Of a stretch of DNA of 64,000 nucleotides, positions 52,955 through 63,741 are shown piece after piece. Source of the stretch: Xylanibacter oryzae DSM 17970 (GTDB lineage Bacteria; Bacteroidota; Bacteroidia; Bacteroidales; Bacteroidaceae); the NCBI RefSeq assembly GCF_000585355.1, contig NZ_KK073873.1, forward strand, positions 2,151,703-2,215,702. Direction: 5' to 3'. The position numbers and the translations under genes are program-made. The notes under the pieces were generated by a model. It made no database searches and had not been told where the DNA came from. It was given only the letters and a program-made list of their open reading frames with translations. Every line of letters starts with the position of its first letter. Within the stretch, counting starts at the first letter, position 1.

Positions 52955-53947
52955 TTAATCTTTATCTAATTTATATTTAGAAATATCGGTTCCAAACGAT
53001 AGATTCAGACTCTCGAGCAAATCATCAAGCTCAGTGAGCGATTTCTTACCGAAGTTACGGAACTTCAAGAGGTCAGTCTTATTGTACTGTACTAAATCGC
53101 CTAATGTTTCTACATCAGCAGCTTTCAAACAATTGAGAGCACGTACTGACAGATTCATATCAACGAGTTTAGTCTTTAACAATTGACGCATATGAAGAAC
53201 TTCTTCATCAAATTCTTGATTATTTTCATTTTCACCTGTTTCAAGAGTGATTTTCTCATCAGAAAACAACATGAAATGATAAATCAAAATTTTTGCGGCC
53301 TCTTTAAGGGCATCCTTCGGGTTGATGGAACCATCCGTTGTTACATCTATAACAAGCTTGTCATAGTCAGTTTTCTGTTCAACACGGAACGGCTCAACTG
53401 AATATTTTACATTACGGATTGGAGTGTAAATAGAATCGATTGGAATTACGTTAGCATCGGTGCAGTACTCGCGATTTTCATCAGACGGTACATATCCGCG
53501 ACCTTTGTTAATGGTAAGATCAATCTGCATTGAAGCTTTGGCATCTAAATGACAAATCACCATTTCAGGGTTTAACACTTCAAATCCAGTCAGATACTTA
53601 CCTATATCACCAGCCTTAAATTCCGTAGAATTCTCGACGGTGATACTGACTTTTTCATTCTCGAATTCTTCTACTACTTGCTTGAATCTTACTTGTTTCA
53701 GATTCAAGATAATGTTGGTTACATCTTCCTTTACACCAGGTACTGATGAGAACTCATGCTCCACACCCGCAATGCGGATTGTGTTAATAGCATAACCCTC
53801 GAGCGATGAAAGAAGAATACGGCGTAAAGCGTTACCGACGGTAACACCAAAGCCAGGCTCTAATGGACGAAATTCGAATTTACCGAACTTGTCATCAGCC
53901 TCCAGCATTACTACTTTATCAGGTTTTTGAAATGCTAATATCGCCAT
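52955..53947 (-). CDS. rpoA: RNA polymerase subunit alpha
   Basis: Assembly platform of RNA polymerase. The 330-residue protein has an N-terminal dimerisation domain with [18 protein letters not shown] near 36 and a C-terminal domain with [13 protein letters not shown] near 272 and [17 protein letters not shown] near 295. Normal length. Usual position between rpsD and rplQ. Confidence 0.98.
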   Translation of the reverse strand: MAILAFQKPDKVVMLEADDKFGKFEFRPLEPGFGVTVGNALRRILLSSLEGYAINTIRIAGVEHEFSSVPGVKEDVTNIILNLKQVRFKQVVEEFENEKVSITVENSTEFKAGDIGKYLTGFEVLNPEMVICHLDAKASMQIDLTINKGRGYVPSDENREYCTDANVIPIDSIYTPIRNVKYSVEPFRVEQKTDYDKLVIDVTTDGSINPKDALKEAAKILIYHFMLFSDEKITLETGENENNQEFDEEVLHMRQLLKTKLVDMNLSVRALNCLKAADVETLGDLVQYNKTDLLKFRNFGKKSLTELDDLLESLNLSFGTDISKYKLDKD

Positions 53948-53959
53948 TAATTTAATGAT

Positions 53960-54565
53960 TTATTTAGAGTACAACTCAACGATTAATTGTTCCTTTATAT
54001 TCTCTGGAATGTCGGCACGTTCTGGCTTATGCAAGAACTTACCACTCTTAGTATTCTCATCCCACTCAATCCAAGGATACTTACTGTGGTTAAAACCAGC
54101 AAGCGCAGCATCTATGACTTCTAATGATTTAGCCTTTTCGCGTACTGCTATAATCTGACCTGGTTTAACTGAATAAGAAGGAATTGATACAACTTTACCG
54201 TCAACTACTATATGTTTGTGACCTACCAATTGGCGAGCTGCTGCACGTGTTGGCGCCATTCCCAAACGGAATACAACATTATCTAGACGACTCTCAAGGT
54301 CCTGAAGAAGAACCTCACCGGTAATACCATCTGACTTTGCTGCTTTAGCAAACATGTTACGAAACTGACGTTCGAGAACTCCATATGTATATTTTGCCTT
54401 TTGCTTCTCTGCCAACATGACACCATACTCAGAGAGTTTTCTACGACGGTTGTTGCCATGCTGTCCAGGAGGGAAGTTCCTTCTGGACAAAACTTTGTCT
54501 GCGCCGAATATTGGTTCACCAAAACGACGTGCAATTTTTGATTTCGGTCCTGTATATCTTGCCAT
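53960..54565 (-). CDS. rpsD: 30S ribosomal protein S4
   Basis: Primary 16S rRNA-binding protein; 201 residues with [15 protein letters not shown] at the start and an S4 RNA-binding domain (~93-155) with [15 protein letters not shown]. The zinc cysteines found in some S4 proteins are absent. Located between rpsK and rpoA. Confidence 0.98.
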   Translation of the reverse strand: MARYTGPKSKIARRFGEPIFGADKVLSRRNFPPGQHGNNRRRKLSEYGVMLAEKQKAKYTYGVLERQFRNMFAKAAKSDGITGEVLLQDLESRLDNVVFRLGMAPTRAAARQLVGHKHIVVDGKVVSIPSYSVKPGQIIAVREKAKSLEVIDAALAGFNHSKYPWIEWDENTKSGKFLHKPERADIPENIKEQLIVELYSK

Positions 54566-54600
54566 AATAAAATTATATGCTTTAAATTAAATATTAGTAA

Positions 54601-54990
54601 TTATACTCTTCGTCTCTTTGGAGGACGGCATCCATTATGTGGTAATGGAGTTACATCAACAATTTCAGTAACTTCTATACCTGCTGAATGTACGGCACGT
54701 ATGGCTGATTCACGACCATTTCCTGGACCTTTAACGAATGCCTTTACTTTACGTAAGCCAAGATCAAAAGCGATCTTTGAGCAATCCTCTGCTGCCATCT
54801 GTGCTGCATAAGGGGTATTCTTCTTAGAACCACGGAATCCCATTTTTCCTGCAGAAGACCATGAAATAATCTGGCCTTCGCTATTTGCTAAAGACACGAT
54901 AATATTGTTGAATGAACTATGGACATGTAACTGTCCCATAGCATCAACCTTTACGTTTCTTTTCTTTGATGTTGCTGTTTTCTTTGCCAT
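54601..54990 (-). CDS. rpsK: 30S ribosomal protein S11
   Basis: Platform protein of the small subunit. The 129 residues show [18 protein letters not shown] near 23, [14 protein letters not shown] near 52 and the conserved [17 protein letters not shown] end. Located between rpsM and rpsD. Confidence 0.98.
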   Translation of the reverse strand: MAKKTATSKKRNVKVDAMGQLHVHSSFNNIIVSLANSEGQIISWSSAGKMGFRGSKKNTPYAAQMAAEDCSKIAFDLGLRKVKAFVKGPGNGRESAIRAVHSAGIEVTEIVDVTPLPHNGCRPPKRRRV

Positions 54991-54999
54991 AACTAATTA

Positions 55000-55380
55000 T
55001 TATTTAGTAGCCTTTTTCTTATTAGCAACAGTCTTCTTCTTGCCTTTACGTGTACGAGCATTATTTTTTGTGCTCTGACCGCGAACCGGAAGACCATTAC
55101 GATGACGAACTCCACGATAACAACCAATATCCATCAGTCGCTTAATGTTCAACTGGATCTCTGAACGGAGATCACCTTCTACTTTGAATCCAGCGCCGAT
55201 AATTTCACGGATTTTAGCTGCCTGGTCATCAGTCCATTCGCTGACTTTCAGGTCACGACTTACGCCTGCCTTATCCAATATCTTTGCTGAACTATTTCGA
55301 CCTATACCATAGATATAAGTCAATGCGATTTCGCCACGCTTATTCTGGGGCAAATCTACTCCAACAATTCTTATTGCCAT
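55000..55380 (-). CDS. rpsM: 30S ribosomal protein S13
   Basis: Small-subunit head protein in intersubunit bridging; 126 residues with [20 protein letters not shown] at the start, [17 protein letters not shown] near 91 and a lysine-rich tail. It is followed by rpsK after nine bases. Confidence 0.98.
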   Translation of the reverse strand: MAIRIVGVDLPQNKRGEIALTYIYGIGRNSSAKILDKAGVSRDLKVSEWTDDQAAKIREIIGAGFKVEGDLRSEIQLNIKRLMDIGCYRGVRHRNGLPVRGQSTKNNARTRKGKKKTVANKKKATK

Positions 55381-55425
55381 ATTAAATAAATGAATTAATA
55401 ATGTTTATTTGTAAACTTTACTCTT

Positions 55426-55542
55426 TTAACCCTGACGCAACTTGTACTTAGGGTTCTTTTTGTTAATAACGAACAAACGACCTTTGCGACGGACAATTTT
55501 ACATTCCGGTGTGCGTTTCTTCAGTGATGCTTTTGTCTTCAT
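55426..55542 (-). CDS. rpmJ: 50S ribosomal protein L36, zinc-free form
   Basis: A 38-residue protein, below usual ORF length cut-offs, starting [17 protein letters not shown] and ending YKLRQG. Ordinary L36 binds zinc by three Cys and one His. Here only one cysteine (near residue 14) remains; the other ligands are replaced (Arg/Thr, Asn, Tyr), so this is the C-minus type. It lies between infA and rpsM, as expected. Confidence 0.95.
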   Translation of the reverse strand: MKTKASLKKRTPECKIVRRKGRLFVINKKNPKYKLRQG

Positions 55543-55552
55543 ATCTCTAATT

Positions 55553-55771
55553 TTATTTGTATCTAAATACTATTCTACCTTTTGATAAATCATAAGGACT
55601 CATTTCAACCTTTACTTTATCTCCGGGTAAAATTTTGATATAGTGCATTCTCATCTTACCAGAGATGTGCGCTGTTATCTCATGTCCATTTTCCAATTCT
55701 ACTCGAAACATTGCATTTGATAATGCTTCTACGATTGTTCCGTCTTGCTCGATAGCGGATTGTTTTGCCAT
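55553..55771 (-). CDS. infA: translation initiation factor IF-1
   Basis: A 72-residue OB-fold protein that blocks the ribosomal A site during initiation: [21 protein letters not shown] at the start, [19 protein letters not shown] in the middle and [15 protein letters not shown] at the end. It is directly after map (two-base gap) and before rpmJ. Confidence 0.98.
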   Translation of the reverse strand: MAKQSAIEQDGTIVEALSNAMFRVELENGHEITAHISGKMRMHYIKILPGDKVKVEMSPYDLSKGRIVFRYK

Positions 55772-55773
55772 AA

Positions 55774-56574
55774 TTAATATAATTTTCCTTCAATACGTTC
55801 AACTTCCTCAAAGGAAGATAAAATAGAAGTTTTTCCCTTTCTAATTGCTATTGTATGCTCAAAATGTGCTGCAGGTTTACAATCCCTTGTTCTTATACTC
55901 CAGCGATCTGGCATCACATAAATGGACTTATCACCCATTGTAACCATAGGTTCTATCGCTATACACATCCCTGCTTTCAAAAGAACTCCGTTACCTTTTT
56001 TCCCATAATTAGGAACTTGAGGATCTTCATGCATTTCTTTTCCTATACCATGTCCGACCAATTCTCTTACGATTCCGTAACAATGACCTTCACAATATTC
56101 TTGAATTGCACTTCCAATGTCACCTATATGCTTTCCAGCAACAGCTTTTTCTATTCCTAGATAAAGAGACTCTTTTGTAGTCTTAAGCAATGCTTTAGCT
56201 TCTTCAGAAATTTCTCCTACAGCAAAAGTGTAACAAGAATCTCCATTAAAGCCATCTAAAAGCGTGCCACAGTCTATCGATATTATATCTCCTTCTTTTA
56301 GGACAGTTTTACTATCTGGGATACCATGTACAACTACATCATTAACTGATGTACAAATACTTGCAGGAAAAGGACCTCCATAAGGATTTTCAACCCCCTT
56401 GAAAGTAGGAACGGCACCATTATCTCTAATGAATTCATCCGCAATTTTGTCCAATTCCAAAGTTGTAACACCTGGTTTTATATGCTTTGCCAACTCGCCT
56501 AGCGTTTTACCGACGAGTTGGTTCGCATTATACATCAACTCAATTTCATCTTCAGTCTTCAGAAATATATGCAT
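55774..56574 (-). CDS. map: methionine aminopeptidase, type I
   Basis: Removes initiator methionine. The 266-residue protein has metal ligands in the family positions: DIISIDCGT near 95 (Asp), [10 protein letters not shown] (Asp), [12 protein letters not shown] near 172 (His), MCIAIEPMV near 204 (Glu), and FEHTIAI near 239 (Glu). No N-terminal zinc finger. It lies between secY and infA, a common arrangement. Confidence 0.97.
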   Translation of the reverse strand: MHIFLKTEDEIELMYNANQLVGKTLGELAKHIKPGVTTLELDKIADEFIRDNGAVPTFKGVENPYGGPFPASICTSVNDVVVHGIPDSKTVLKEGDIISIDCGTLLDGFNGDSCYTFAVGEISEEAKALLKTTKESLYLGIEKAVAGKHIGDIGSAIQEYCEGHCYGIVRELVGHGIGKEMHEDPQVPNYGKKGNGVLLKAGMCIAIEPMVTMGDKSIYVMPDRWSIRTRDCKPAAHFEHTIAIRKGKTSILSSFEEVERIEGKLY

Positions 56575-56586
56575 TTCAGATAGACA

Positions 56587-57933
56587 TTAATACGCTGAAA
56601 CGCCTCCAGATTTGCCACGTACATGACCTGAATTCAACAAGCCATCATAATGACGCATAAGCAAATGACTTTCAACCTGTTGTAAGGTATCTATAACCAC
56701 ACCGACTAAAATCAGCAATGATGTACCTCCAAAGAATTGAGAGAAAGCATCCTGTACATTCAGAAGACCGGCGAAAGCAGGCATTATCGCTACAAAAGCA
56801 ATAAAAAGTGAACCAGGGAATGTTATACGAGACATTACTGTATCAATATATTCCGCGGTATCCTTTCCTGGTTTTATACCTGGGATAAATCCGTTATTTC
56901 GCTTCATATCCTCAGCCATCTGTTGTGGATTTAAAGTAATAGCTGTATAAAAATATGTAAATGCAATAATCAAAAGAGCAAATACACAATTATACATCAA
57001 ACTTCTATGATCCATCAATGAACGCATAACCCAACTAGTATTATCTCCTGTTGAATATTTCACGAACGCTAAAGGAATGAACATTAAAGCCTGTGCAAAA
57101 ATTATTGGCATTACATTAGCAGCAAACAACTTCAATGGTATGTACTGACGAGCACCACCATATTGTTTATTTCCAACAAGACGTTTTGCATATTGAACAG
57201 GGACCTTTCGGGTTCCTTGAACTAACAATATAGATGCACAAACAACGACATAAAGGATTATAATCTCAACAATAAACATAACAAGACCACCACCTGTTAT
57301 TGCGGTGAATCTAGAGCCAATTTCCTGTACAAAAGCTTGAGGTAGACGAGCAATAATACCAATCATAATGATTAGAGATATGCCATTGCCTACACCTTTA
57401 TCAGTAATGCGCTCCCCTAACCAAAGGACGAACATACTACCTGCAGCAAGGATTATAGTGGCTGGTATCATGAATACTGACCAAGAAACGCCTGATGCCA
57501 AAGCGCCTGTGGCTTGCATTTTAAGATTAATAAGGTATGACGGTGCCTGAAAAAGCAATATTGCAATTGTAAGCACACGTGTATACCAATTAATCTTTTT
57601 ATGGCCACTTTCGCCTTCACGCTGCATCTTCTGAAAATAAGGTACAGCTACAGCAAGAAGTTGCATTACGATAGAAGCTGAGATATAAGGCATAATTCCC
57701 AATGCAAATATTGAAGCATTAGAAAATGCACCACCAGAGAACATATCCAGCAGTGACATCAAACCACCTGCTGTTTGGGACTGTAATTTATACAACATGC
57801 TCGGATTTATACCTGGCAAAACCACGAATGACCCAAAACGATAAATCGCAGCAAATAGAAGAGTAATTAATAAGCGTTGACGCAAATCTTCAATCTTCCA
57901 ACAGTTCTTTAGTGTCTCAATAAACTTCTTCAT
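56587..57933 (-). CDS. secY: preprotein translocase subunit SecY
   Basis: Pore of the Sec translocon. The 448-residue protein has ten membrane segments; the RLLITLLFAAIYRFGSFVVLPGI start, the ALGIMPYISASIVMQLL segment near 77, and GKDTAEYIDTVMSRITFPGS near 362 are conserved. Length is normal. It sits between rplO and map. Confidence 0.98.
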   Translation of the reverse strand: MKKFIETLKNCWKIEDLRQRLLITLLFAAIYRFGSFVVLPGINPSMLYKLQSQTAGGLMSLLDMFSGGAFSNASIFALGIMPYISASIVMQLLAVAVPYFQKMQREGESGHKKINWYTRVLTIAILLFQAPSYLINLKMQATGALASGVSWSVFMIPATIILAAGSMFVLWLGERITDKGVGNGISLIIMIGIIARLPQAFVQEIGSRFTAITGGGLVMFIVEIIILYVVVCASILLVQGTRKVPVQYAKRLVGNKQYGGARQYIPLKLFAANVMPIIFAQALMFIPLAFVKYSTGDNTSWVMRSLMDHRSLMYNCVFALLIIAFTYFYTAITLNPQQMAEDMKRNNGFIPGIKPGKDTAEYIDTVMSRITFPGSLFIAFVAIMPAFAGLLNVQDAFSQFFGGTSLLILVGVVIDTLQQVESHLLMRHYDGLLNSGHVRGKSGGVSAY

Positions 57934-57940
57934 AATATAC

Positions 57941-58387
57941 TTAGATTATAGTTGCATTTCCACCTACAGCCTTGATTGCCTCTTCAGCTGTTTTTGAGAA
58001 AGCGTTAGCTTCTACTTCAAGTTTTGCTTTCAGTTCTCCATTACCCAATATCTTAACTAATGAACTAGCTTTTACTAAATCTGCATCCACAAGATCACTC
58101 TTAGATATTTTTGTAAGGTTTTTGCTTTCTGCAAGAGACTGAAGTGTTGAAAGGTTTACAGCTACATATTCCTTATGGTTGATATTTTTAAATCCTGCCT
58201 TCGGAATACGACGTTGTAATGGCATCTGGCCACCTTCAAATCCAATCTTTCTCTTATAACCTGATCTTGACTTTGCACCTTTATTACCACGTGTAGAAGT
58301 GCCACCAAGACCAGAACCAGTACCACGTCCAATTCTACGGCTTGAATGCGTAGAACCTTCGGCTGGTTTTAAATTATTTAATTTCAT
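57941..58387 (-). CDS. rplO: 50S ribosomal protein L15
   Basis: A 148-residue large-subunit protein: LNNLKPAEGSTHSSRRIGRG start, GLGGTSTRGNKGAKSRSG near 27, and FEGGQMPLQRRIPKAGF near 49. It is seven bases upstream of secY. Confidence 0.97.
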   Translation of the reverse strand: MKLNNLKPAEGSTHSSRRIGRGTGSGLGGTSTRGNKGAKSRSGYKRKIGFEGGQMPLQRRIPKAGFKNINHKEYVAVNLSTLQSLAESKNLTKISKSDLVDADLVKASSLVKILGNGELKAKLEVEANAFSKTAEEAIKAVGGNATII

Positions 58388-58416
58388 AATCGAATCTTTT
58401 TAAACGTTTGGATTAA

Positions 58417-58593
58417 TTAATCGATAACAGTTACCAAATGGTGAACCTTACTTATCATTCCACGCATTGATGGATTATCCTCAACCTCTACTACCTGAGA
58501 AATTTTGTGCAATCCTAGTGCGATGAGCGTACGCTTTTGATCTTTAGGAGCATTAACGCGGCTCTTAATCTGTTTGATTTTAATTGTTGCCAT
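58417..58593 (-). CDS. rpmD: 50S ribosomal protein L30
   Basis: A 58-residue protein just below common ORF length limits. It begins MATIKIKQIKSRVNAPKDQ, has the IALGLHKISQVVE helix-turn segment and ends in VHHLVTVID. It fits exactly between rpsE (12-base gap) and rplO (29-base gap), its usual place. Confidence 0.96.
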   Translation of the reverse strand: MATIKIKQIKSRVNAPKDQKRTLIALGLHKISQVVEVEDNPSMRGMISKVHHLVTVID

Positions 58594-58605
58594 ATTTTAT
58601 TCTCC

Positions 58606-59118
58606 TTATCCTCTAAAAACTTTGTCCATACTAATGCCACGTGTGCCTGCTATAGTGTAAGCATCTCGCATCTGACTAAGAGCAAGAATTGTAGCTTTAA
58701 CAAGATTGTGAGGATTTGAAGAGCCTTTTGACTTTGCCAAAACGTCTTTAATACCAACACTTTCAAGAACAGCACGCATAGCTCCACCGGCTACTACACC
58801 AGTACCAGCTGCTGCTGGCTTAAGCAGAACCTGTGATCCACCGAAATGTGCTTCCATCTCATGAGGAACTGTTCCTTTAAGAACAGGAACCTTAACGAGA
58901 TTTTTCTTTGCAGCTTCTACACCTTTTGCAATTGCTGCAGTTACTTCTCCAGCTTTTCCTAAACCGTAACCGATTACGCCGTTGCCATCGCCTACTACAA
59001 CGATAGCCGCAAAAGTGAAGGTACGACCTCCCTTAGTTACCTTAGTAACACGGTTTATAGCAACCAGTCTGTCTTTTAATTCAACGTCACTATTTACTTT
59101 AACTTTGTCCATTGCCAT
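58606..59118 (-). CDS. rpsE: 30S ribosomal protein S5
   Basis: A 170-residue decoding-site protein: [21 protein letters not shown] near 14, [17 protein letters not shown] near 40 and the [19 protein letters not shown] segment near 125. Located between rplR and rpmD. Confidence 0.98.
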   Translation of the reverse strand: MAMDKVKVNSDVELKDRLVAINRVTKVTKGGRTFTFAAIVVVGDGNGVIGYGLGKAGEVTAAIAKGVEAAKKNLVKVPVLKGTVPHEMEAHFGGSQVLLKPAAAGTGVVAGGAMRAVLESVGIKDVLAKSKGSSNPHNLVKATILALSQMRDAYTIAGTRGISMDKVFRG

Positions 59119-59124
59119 AATCGT

Positions 59125-59469
59125 TTAAAATTTAAGTCCAACTTTACGTGCTGCATCAGCAAGTTGTTTAACTCTACCATGATAAAGGTAACCATTACGG
59201 TCAAAGACAACTGAAGTAATTCCAGCTTCTAGAGCTTTCTTTGCTACCAATTCTCCAACCTTTTCAGCTTGCTGTATCTTAGGCATTGTTTCCAAACCTA
59301 TAGAAGAAGCAGAAGCTAAAGTTTTACCTTCCTGATCATTTATTATCTGAACATAAATTTGCTTGTTACTGCGAAATACACTCATACGTGGTCTTTCTAC
59401 AGAACCATTTACGCTCTTACGAATTCTATATTTAATTTTTATTCGTCTTTCTACTTTCTTTGTTGTCAT
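59125..59469 (-). CDS. rplR: 50S ribosomal protein L18
   Basis: A 114-residue 5S-rRNA-binding protein: [16 protein letters not shown] near the start, [20 protein letters not shown] near 27, and [20 protein letters not shown] near 92. It sits between rplF and rpsE. Confidence 0.97.
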   Translation of the reverse strand: MTTKKVERRIKIKYRIRKSVNGSVERPRMSVFRSNKQIYVQIINDQEGKTLASASSIGLETMPKIQQAEKVGELVAKKALEAGITSVVFDRNGYLYHGRVKQLADAARKVGLKF

Positions 59470-59487
59470 AATCGTAAATTATTAAAG

Positions 59488-60054
59488 TTACTTAGCTGCA
59501 GCTGTCTTACCAGACTTTCTGCGGATGACCTCGCCTTGGAACAATATACCTTTTCCTTTATAAGGTTCAGGCATACGGAAAGAACGAATTTTTGCACAAA
59601 TAAGGCCTAACAACTGTTTGTCGCAAGACTCCAACATAAGTATAGGGTTTTGATTTCTTTCTGATTTAGTCTCAACCTTAACTTCACTAGGTAATTGTAT
59701 GAAAATAGGGTGTGTATAACCTAGAGCAAATTCTATAATGTTACCTTGATTTGAAACACGATAACCAACACCAACCAACTCCAAGGTTTTCTTATATCCT
59801 TCACTTACGCCAATAACCATATTATTAACTAATGAACGATAAAGGCCATGAAATGCTTGTTTTTGCTTCTGATCAACAGAGCTTTTCTCATCAACTTCAA
59901 ATTCAATTTGACCATCAGCTATTTTAACAATAATAGAAGAATCTATCATCTGTGAAAGTTCGCCTTTAGGACCTTTTACTGTAACAATACCATCCTTTTG
60001 ATTAACAGTTACACCTGCAGGAATACTAATTGGTAATTTTCCTATTCTAGACAT
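59488..60054 (-). CDS. rplF: 50S ribosomal protein L6
   Basis: A 188-residue protein: MSRIGKLPISIPAGVTV start, VKGPKGELSQ near 28, and PEPYKGKGILFQGEVIRRKSGK near the end. I use the ATG at 60054; an earlier in-frame start at 60084 would overlap rpsH and has no family match. Confidence 0.96.
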   Translation of the reverse strand: MSRIGKLPISIPAGVTVNQKDGIVTVKGPKGELSQMIDSSIIVKIADGQIEFEVDEKSSVDQKQKQAFHGLYRSLVNNMVIGVSEGYKKTLELVGVGYRVSNQGNIIEFALGYTHPIFIQLPSEVKVETKSERNQNPILMLESCDKQLLGLICAKIRSFRMPEPYKGKGILFQGEVIRRKSGKTAAAK

Positions 60055-60068
60055 TTCTAATCCTCCAA

Positions 60069-60464
60069 TTAATATACATAGCAAAGAACTTCACCACCAA
60101 TTTTCAGGTCAGAAGCCTCTTTGTTTGTCATTACACCTTTAGATGTAGATATAATTGCTATACCTAATCCGTTAATTACTCTCGGCATGTCTTTATAGCC
60201 AGTATACTTACGTAAACCTGGTGTAGACACTCTTTTCAAACACTTAATAGCGTTTGTTTTTGTAGCTGAATCGTACTTCAAGGCAACCTTTATGGTTCCT
60301 TGTGGGCCTACTTCAATGAACTTATAGTTCAAAATGTAACCCTTCTCGAAGAGGATCTTAGTGATCTCTTTCTTCAAGTTAGAGGCTGGTACTTCAACTA
60401 CACGGTGATGAGCCATGATTGCGTTTCTCAACCTCGTCAGATAATCTGCTATTGGATCTGTCAT
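60069..60464 (-). CDS. rpsH: 30S ribosomal protein S8
   Basis: A 131-residue 16S rRNA-binding protein: TDPIADYLTRLRNAIMAHH start, ITKILFEKGYILNYKF near 31, and the ISTSKGVMTNKEASDLKIGGEVLCYVY end. It follows rpsN after 59 bases. Confidence 0.98.
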   Translation of the reverse strand: MTDPIADYLTRLRNAIMAHHRVVEVPASNLKKEITKILFEKGYILNYKFIEVGPQGTIKVALKYDSATKTNAIKCLKRVSTPGLRKYTGYKDMPRVINGLGIAIISTSKGVMTNKEASDLKIGGEVLCYVY

Positions 60465-60523
60465 AAAATATAAATGTTTAATTAATCGGGAGTCCCCGAC
60501 AATATTAAAAAATGTTCTTTAAA

Positions 60524-60826
60524 TTACCAACTGGCCTTCTTTACTCCAGGTATTAAACCGTTAGAAGCCATTTCACGGAATTGAATACGTGAAAGACCAA
60601 ATTGACGGATATATCCCTTTGGACGACCAGTTATCTTACAACGATTATGCAAACGGATTGGGTTTGCATTACGAGGAATACTTTGAAGTTTGCGTGCTGC
60701 TTCATAAGCTTCTGCAGGATCATCGCTTGTTGCGATTACCGTTTTCAATGCTGCGCGTTTTTCTGCATAACGAGCTACCATTTTAGCGCGTTTAACTTCG
60801 CGAGCTTTCATTGATTCTTTAGCCAT
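60524..60826 (-). CDS. rpsN: 30S ribosomal protein S14, zinc-free long form
   Basis: A 100-residue S14 of the long C-minus type. The zinc-ribbon CxxC pairs of the short form are lacking; a single Cys remains in [19 protein letters not shown] near residue 63. It sits between rplE and rpsH. Confidence 0.97.
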   Translation of the reverse strand: MAKESMKAREVKRAKMVARYAEKRAALKTVIATSDDPAEAYEAARKLQSIPRNANPIRLHNRCKITGRPKGYIRQFGLSRIQFREMASNGLIPGVKKASW

Positions 60827-60831
60827 ATCTC

Positions 60832-61386
60832 TTAATCGTTTTTAGAATTTTTGAATGGCAGACCAAATCCTTTAAGGAGTGCAGAACCTTCTTCATCAGT
60901 GTTAGCTGATGTAACGAAAGTAATGTTCATTCCTTGAATACGATCTACAGTATCGATGTTGATTTCAGGAAATATAATCTGTTCCTCAATTCCAAGTGTA
61001 TAGTTACCACGACCATCAAACTTGCTCTCAATACCCTTAAAGTCACGAATACGAGGAAGCGCAACACGTACTAATTTCTCTAGGAATTCGTACATACGTT
61101 CACGACGAAGAGTAACCATAACACCGATAGGCATTTTTTTACGAAGCTTAAAATTCGCAATATCTTTCTTTGAATATGTAGCGACAGCTTTTTGTCCTGT
61201 TATTGTAGTGATTTCGTTTATCGCTACGTCTACTATTTTCTTATCTTGAGTTGCATCACCTAAACCTTGATTGATAACGATCTTTTTCAAGACTGGAATC
61301 TGCATAGTCGAAGAATAATTAAACTGTTTTTGCAGTGCTGGAGCTATGCTCTCAACATATACATTCTTTAATTGTGCTGTATTCAT
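60832..61386 (-). CDS. rplE: 50S ribosomal protein L5
   Basis: A 184-residue 5S-rRNA-binding protein: [20 protein letters not shown] stretch near 31, [16 protein letters not shown] near 79, and the [15 protein letters not shown] segment near 129. Its start shares one base with the rplX stop. Confidence 0.97.
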   Translation of the reverse strand: MNTAQLKNVYVESIAPALQKQFNYSSTMQIPVLKKIVINQGLGDATQDKKIVDVAINEITTITGQKAVATYSKKDIANFKLRKKMPIGVMVTLRRERMYEFLEKLVRVALPRIRDFKGIESKFDGRGNYTLGIEEQIIFPEINIDTVDRIQGMNITFVTSANTDEEGSALLKGFGLPFKNSKND

Positions 61387-61706
61387 TATTTAATTTCCTC
61401 CCCTGATTTTTTAGCGATACGAACTTTTGTTCCATCCTCATTTTTCTTAATTGAAATACGAGTAGCTTTACCACTTTTAGGATCAATCAAACTCAAATTA
61501 GAAATCTGTATTGGGGCTTCTTGTTTAACAATTCCACCCTGAGGGTTCTTAGCGCTTGGTTTTGTGCTCTTTGAAACGACATTAATGCCCTCAACAATAG
61601 CACGGTTTTCTTCTACCAAGATCTTTAGCACCTTACCAGTTTTGCCCTTATCATTACCTGAAAGGACAATAACTGTATCGTTTTTCTTTATATGTAACTT
61701 GCTCAT
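61386..61706 (-). CDS. rplX: 50S ribosomal protein L24
   Basis: A 106-residue KOW-domain protein initiating large-subunit assembly: [23 protein letters not shown] start, [21 protein letters not shown] near 40. Located between rplN and rplE. Confidence 0.97.
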   Translation of the reverse strand: MSKLHIKKNDTVIVLSGNDKGKTGKVLKILVEENRAIVEGINVVSKSTKPSAKNPQGGIVKQEAPIQISNLSLIDPKSGKATRISIKKNEDGTKVRIAKKSGEEIK

Positions 61707-61725
61707 TACTTCTATTACTTAAATG

Positions 61726-62091
61726 TTAAAGTACCTCAGGTGCCAACGAAACGACTTTCATATTGACTGCACGTAACTCACGAGCTACAGGGCCGAAAAT
61801 ACGGCTACCACGAAGTTCACCTGCATTGTTCAACAAAATACAAGCATTATCGTCAAAGCGGATATAAGAACCATCTGCTCTACGAATTTCCTTCTTTGTG
61901 CGAACAATTAAAGCCTTTGATACTGCACCTTTTTTCAAATCACTTGACGGGATGACGTTTTTAACTGCAACGACAATAACATCACCCACACTTGCGTAAC
62001 GACGACGTGTTCCACCAAGGACGCGGATACATAGAACCTCACGAGCGCCGCTATTATCACATACTGTAAGTCTTGATTCTGCTTGTATCAT
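61726..62091 (-). CDS. rplN: 50S ribosomal protein L14
   Basis: A 121-residue protein: [19 protein letters not shown] start, [15 protein letters not shown] near 37, and [13 protein letters not shown] near 95. Two-base gap after rpsQ. Confidence 0.98.
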   Translation of the reverse strand: MIQAESRLTVCDNSGAREVLCIRVLGGTRRRYASVGDVIVVAVKNVIPSSDLKKGAVSKALIVRTKKEIRRADGSYIRFDDNACILLNNAGELRGSRIFGPVARELRAVNMKVVSLAPEVL

Positions 62092-62093
62092 AA

Positions 62094-62360
62094 TTACTTA
62101 GCTTTTTCAATTATTTGAACTAATCTCCATCTCTTTGTTTTGCTCAAAGGACGAGTCTCCATAATGAGTACTGTATCACCTACATTAGCCTCATTTTTCT
62201 CATCATGTACATGGTACTTTTTTGTTTTCTGAACAAACTTACCATATATTGGGTGCATTTCCTTAAATTTAGCAGCAATAACAATGGTCTTATCCATTTT
62301 ATCGCTAACAACGACACCCGTTCTTGTCTTTCTTAAATTTCTTGTTTCCATCTGGACCAT
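62094..62360 (-). CDS. rpsQ: 30S ribosomal protein S17
   Basis: An 88-residue OB-fold protein: [20 protein letters not shown] near the start, the [21 protein letters not shown] end. Either the ATG at 62360 or the one at 62351 (giving METRNLR) could be used; the second matches family length better. Two-base gap after rpmC. Confidence 0.96.
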   Translation of the reverse strand: MVQMETRNLRKTRTGVVVSDKMDKTIVIAAKFKEMHPIYGKFVQKTKKYHVHDEKNEANVGDTVLIMETRPLSKTKRWRLVQIIEKAK

Positions 62361-62362
62361 TG

Positions 62363-62557
62363 TTATTTATTGAGTTCTCTCTGACGGAGTTCTGATTTCA
62401 TACGTGCTATATTTCGACGAGCAGCCTTAATCTGTAATGGATTCTCCAGTGGAGTAATAGAGTGGTTCAACTTCATTTGGTTGTATTTTGCCACTTCATT
62501 TTCTATTCTCTCTGCTAAGTCCTTAGCATCAAGTTCTCTTACTTCTTTAATCTTCAT
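62363..62557 (-). CDS. rpmC: 50S ribosomal protein L29
   Basis: A 64-residue helical hairpin protein near the exit tunnel: [17 protein letters not shown] start and the [18 protein letters not shown] end. It lies between rplP and rpsQ as usual. Confidence 0.96.
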   Translation of the reverse strand: MKIKEVRELDAKDLAERIENEVAKYNQMKLNHSITPLENPLQIKAARRNIARMKSELRQRELNK

Positions 62558-62562
62558 AATAA

Positions 62563-62991
62563 TTAAGCGTTTTTATCGAAATCACGTCTAACAACAAACT
62601 TAGTCTTAACAGGTAGTTTCTGTGCTGCAAGGCGCAAAGCCTCTTTAGCAATATCAAAAGAAACGCCTTCTACTTCAAAGAGGATACGTCCTGGTGTAAC
62701 AGGAGCGACCCAGCCTGCTGGATCTCCTTTTCCTTTACCCATACGTACGTCTGCAGGTTTACGAGTTATTGGTTTATCTGGAAAGATACGAATCCAAACT
62801 TGACCTTCGCGCTGCATGTAACGGTTGACAGCTACACGAGCTGCCTCAATCTGACGACTATCCAACCATTTGGCCTCTAGAGTTTTGATTCCAAATGATC
62901 CGAAAGCCAATTGTGTACCTCTGTGGGCGTTGCCTTTGTTGCCACGTCCGTCTTGGGGTCTTCTATATTTTACTCTCTTAGGTTGTAACAT
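62563..62991 (-). CDS. rplP: 50S ribosomal protein L16
   Basis: A 142-residue protein of the tRNA-binding region: [19 protein letters not shown] start, [22 protein letters not shown] near 84. Located between rpsC and rpmC. Confidence 0.98.
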   Translation of the reverse strand: MLQPKRVKYRRPQDGRGNKGNAHRGTQLAFGSFGIKTLEAKWLDSRQIEAARVAVNRYMQREGQVWIRIFPDKPITRKPADVRMGKGKGDPAGWVAPVTPGRILFEVEGVSFDIAKEALRLAAQKLPVKTKFVVRRDFDKNA

Positions 62992-63007
62992 GATAGCTTC
63001 TTACTTT

Positions 63008-63733
63008 TTAGCGGTTATTGTTTCTCTTACGGTTTCTTCCAGGCTTGCCACCATTCTGGCGACTATTATTATCTTTGCTCTGTGAGAAGTTAGGTGTTAA
63101 ATCACGTTTTCCATAAACTTCACCACGGCAAATCCAAACCTTTATGCCCAGTAGACCTACCTTTGTAAGAGCTTCTGCCTGGCAGAAATCGATATCTGCA
63201 CGAAAAGTATGCAAAGGAGTACGTCCTTCTTTATACATTTCTTTACGGGCCATTTCAGCTCCGTTTAATCGACCTGCAATTTGAACTTTAATACCTTCAG
63301 CTCCAGAGCGCATTGTATTAGCTATAGCCATTTTAATTGCACGTCTATAAGCTATTTTACCTTCAACTTGACGAGCTATATTATTAGCTACTATAGAAGC
63401 ATCAAGTTCTGGCTTCTTTACTTCAAAGATATTAATTTGTATCTCTTTATCATAGAGTTTTTTCAACTCTTCCTTCAGTTTGTCAACATCTTGACCACCT
63501 TTACCAATGACAATGCCCGGACGAGCTGTACAAACAGTAATGGTAACTAGTTTCAAAGTACGTTCGATGACAATACGAGATACGCTAGCCTTAGCCAAAC
63601 GCTCGTTAAGATACTTTCGGATTTTAGAATCTTCTACTAAATTATCTCCGAAGTCTTTGCCTCCAAACCAATTTGAATCCCAACCTCTGACAATTCCTAA
63701 ACGGTTGCTTATTGGATTAACTTTCTGTCCCAT
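63008..63733 (-). CDS. rpsC: 30S ribosomal protein S3
   Basis: A 241-residue protein of the mRNA entry site: [13 protein letters not shown] start, a KH domain with [18 protein letters not shown] near 69, and [12 protein letters not shown] near 154. The C-terminal ~30 residues are Asn/Arg/Lys-rich and probably disordered. Confidence 0.97.
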   Translation of the reverse strand: MGQKVNPISNRLGIVRGWDSNWFGGKDFGDNLVEDSKIRKYLNERLAKASVSRIVIERTLKLVTITVCTARPGIVIGKGGQDVDKLKEELKKLYDKEIQINIFEVKKPELDASIVANNIARQVEGKIAYRRAIKMAIANTMRSGAEGIKVQIAGRLNGAEMARKEMYKEGRTPLHTFRADIDFCQAEALTKVGLLGIKVWICRGEVYGKRDLTPNFSQSKDNNSRQNGGKPGRNRKRNNNR

Positions 63734-63741
63734 TCTATTAA

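Noticed and set aside
60055..60084. Upstream start for rplF
   Set aside because: It would overlap rpsH, and the added residues do not match L6 proteins.
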